Below, in pieces: positions 5,147 through 6,126 of a stretch of 6,126 nucleotides of DNA. The position numbers were made by a program, and so were the translations under genes. The notes beneath the pieces are model-generated. The model saw only the letters and a list, made by a program, of their open reading frames with translations, made no database searches and had not been told where the DNA came from. The stretch covers positions 1-6,126 of the forward strand of contig JAKFWB010000444.1 in the NCBI GenBank assembly GCA_021732945.1, in the 5' to 3' direction. The DNA is from Porphyrobacter sp. (GTDB lineage: Bacteria > Pseudomonadota > Alphaproteobacteria > Sphingomonadales > Sphingomonadaceae). Position 1 is the stretch's first letter. Each line of letters starts with the position of its first letter.

Positions 5147-6126
5147 CTCTTCGCTCCCGCCTGCAAGTTCATATCACCGCGCGCCGCGCGGGCGAGGGCG
5201 GCCAGCAGGCTGTCGCGATCATAACGGTAGATTGTGGCGGAGCCATTCTTGCCATCGGGATGATCGCGCAGCCGGATGACCGGGCCGGGGGGCGTGCGGC
5301 CCAGCGCTTCAGCGACTTCGAACACCTCATCGAACACAATCGCGATCGTGCGCGGATCGGCCGCTGCGCTGTTCACCACTTCGTACCCGGCAGAGGTGAC
5401 CAGCGGGGCGAGGATGGTCCGCGCCCATTCGTCATCGGGCAGGGTGCAGCGCGCGCGGCTGGCGGCGACCGGGGCCGCGCCGTGCCGCGCAAACAGCGCA
5501 TGGCCGTCGATCAGCGTAACCGGCGTTCCGGCCACCAGCGTCACGGCCTCGGCCAGCGGGTCTTCGGGCACCGGGTTGAGGTCGGTGGAGAGCGCGACGG
5601 CATCTTCCACCTCGCGCACGGCAAAGAGCAGATCGCCCGCCCCGTCGCTCAGCCGCAGCAAGCGCACCCGGGGCTGGGTCAGCGGTGCATCGGGCAGGCC
5701 GATCAGGGGGAGGATCATCCCATCGATCACCACCCGTGGGCGCGGGCCGGATAGGTCGATGGCGCTGACCGGCGCGGTTTCGATCCGCTGCACCAGTTCC
5801 AGCCGCAGGGCGCAGCGCCGTCCGGCAAAATCGGTGAACAGCATCGCCAGCGGCACTTGCGCTGCTGTGGCGGTGGACGCCAGTTCATCATCCGGGTGCA
5901 GCGCCCGCACGCGTGTCTCCGAAGCCAGATTGTGATCGGCAGCAATATTGGCGATGTCCAGCAGCAGCACCGGCTGGCCATCATCCAGCAAGGTTGATCC
6001 GGCATAGAGCCCGGATTTCATCACTGCCGGGGCCAGCGGCTTGACCACGATGTCGCCGTGATTGTGGATCCGGTCCACCGCCAGCGCAAACAGATCGCCG
6101 CTGGCTAGCCGCAGCATCACCAGGGT
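5143..6126 (-). CDS. cheA: Chemotaxis histidine kinase CheA, C-terminal part (cut by the right edge)
   Basis: The frame is open from the right edge to a TGA at 5145-5143, giving 327 visible residues of a larger protein; the phosphotransfer, dimerisation and kinase domains lie outside. Visible residues 1-63 match the end of the CheA P5 regulatory domain: a VD-x-I segment, DIVVKPL at 25-31, then GLYAGSTLLDDGQPVLLLD at 39-57, like the family's G-x-x-GATIL-x-DG-x-V-x-LILD. Residues about 92-215 look like a second CheW-like domain (CALRLELVQRIE at 105-116, closing GTPVTLIDGHALF). Residues about 225-316 resemble a receiver: LPDDEWARTIL at 229-239, SAGYEV at 245-250, D266, and YRYDRDSLLAAL at 300-311. 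Asp pairs are kept, but the conserved lysine position appears to be Arg301 and the D-x-x-MP motif is absent. The GTG at 6120 is internal, not the true start. Confidence 0.88.
   Translation of the reverse strand, partial: TLVMLRLASGDLFALAVDRIHNHGDIVVKPLAPAVMKSGLYAGSTLLDDGQPVLLLDIANIAADHNLASETRVRALHPDDELASTATAAQVPLAMLFTDFAGRRCALRLELVQRIETAPVSAIDLSGPRPRVVIDGMILPLIGLPDAPLTQPRVRLLRLSDGAGDLLFAVREVEDAVALSTDLNPVPEDPLAEAVTLVAGTPVTLIDGHALFARHGAAPVAASRARCTLPDDEWARTILAPLVTSAGYEVVNSAAADPRTIAIVFDEVFEVAEALGRTPPGPVIRLRDHPDGKNGSATIYRYDRDSLLAALARAARGDMNLQAGAKR
5154..5158 (-). promoter_or_regulatory. Ribosome binding site for cheW inside the cheA end
   Basis: The minus strand reads GGGAG seven nucleotides before the cheW ATG at 5146, within the last codons of cheA. 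It is the clearest Shine-Dalgarno match in the window and fixes the cheW start despite the 4-nt overlap. Confidence 0.6.

Noticed and set aside
5143..6120. Reading the GTG at 6120 as the start of a separate 325-residue CheW-like gene
   Set aside because: The frame continues open to the right edge, and the visible start lies in the middle of a CheA P5 domain, so this is the 3' part of a larger gene.

Overview
The window is a tightly packed, GC-rich chemotaxis (che) gene cluster. Every supported gene is on the minus strand, so transcription runs from high to low coordinates. The GC content, the GTG starts, and the style of the CheR, CheB and CheY proteins suggest an alphaproteobacterium, most likely Sphingomonadales (Erythrobacteraceae-like). 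This placement is by recognition only; no database search was possible.

Order of transcription: the C-terminal part of cheA (enters at the right edge), cheW, cheY, cheB, cheR, a membrane-anchored GGDEF-EAL cyclic-di-GMP enzyme, and the N-terminal part of a membrane protein that is probably a methyl-accepting chemotaxis receptor (leaves at the left edge). Genes overlap by 4 nt at cheA/cheW, cheY/cheB and GGDEF-EAL/receptor. The cheB-cheR gap is 9 nt, cheW-cheY 54 nt and cheR-GGDEF-EAL 62 nt. There is no gene-free stretch over 300 bases, and I see no tRNA, rRNA, CRISPR array, insertion sequence or clear terminator.

The genes make a nearly complete signalling circuit. A receptor and CheW would control the CheA kinase. 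CheA would phosphorylate the single-domain regulator CheY and the methylesterase CheB. CheR and CheB would set receptor methylation for adaptation. The unusual member is the GGDEF-EAL protein between cheR and the receptor gene, which suggests that chemosensory input is coupled to cyclic-di-GMP turnover.

The most notable features are the CheA tail, which appears to carry a second CheW-like domain and then a decayed receiver-like domain, and the c-di-GMP enzyme within the operon, whose GGDEF and EAL catalytic motifs both look intact while the GGDEF inhibitory site is missing. The 62-nt gap before that enzyme holds a conspicuously AT-rich imperfect palindrome that could be an internal regulatory site.
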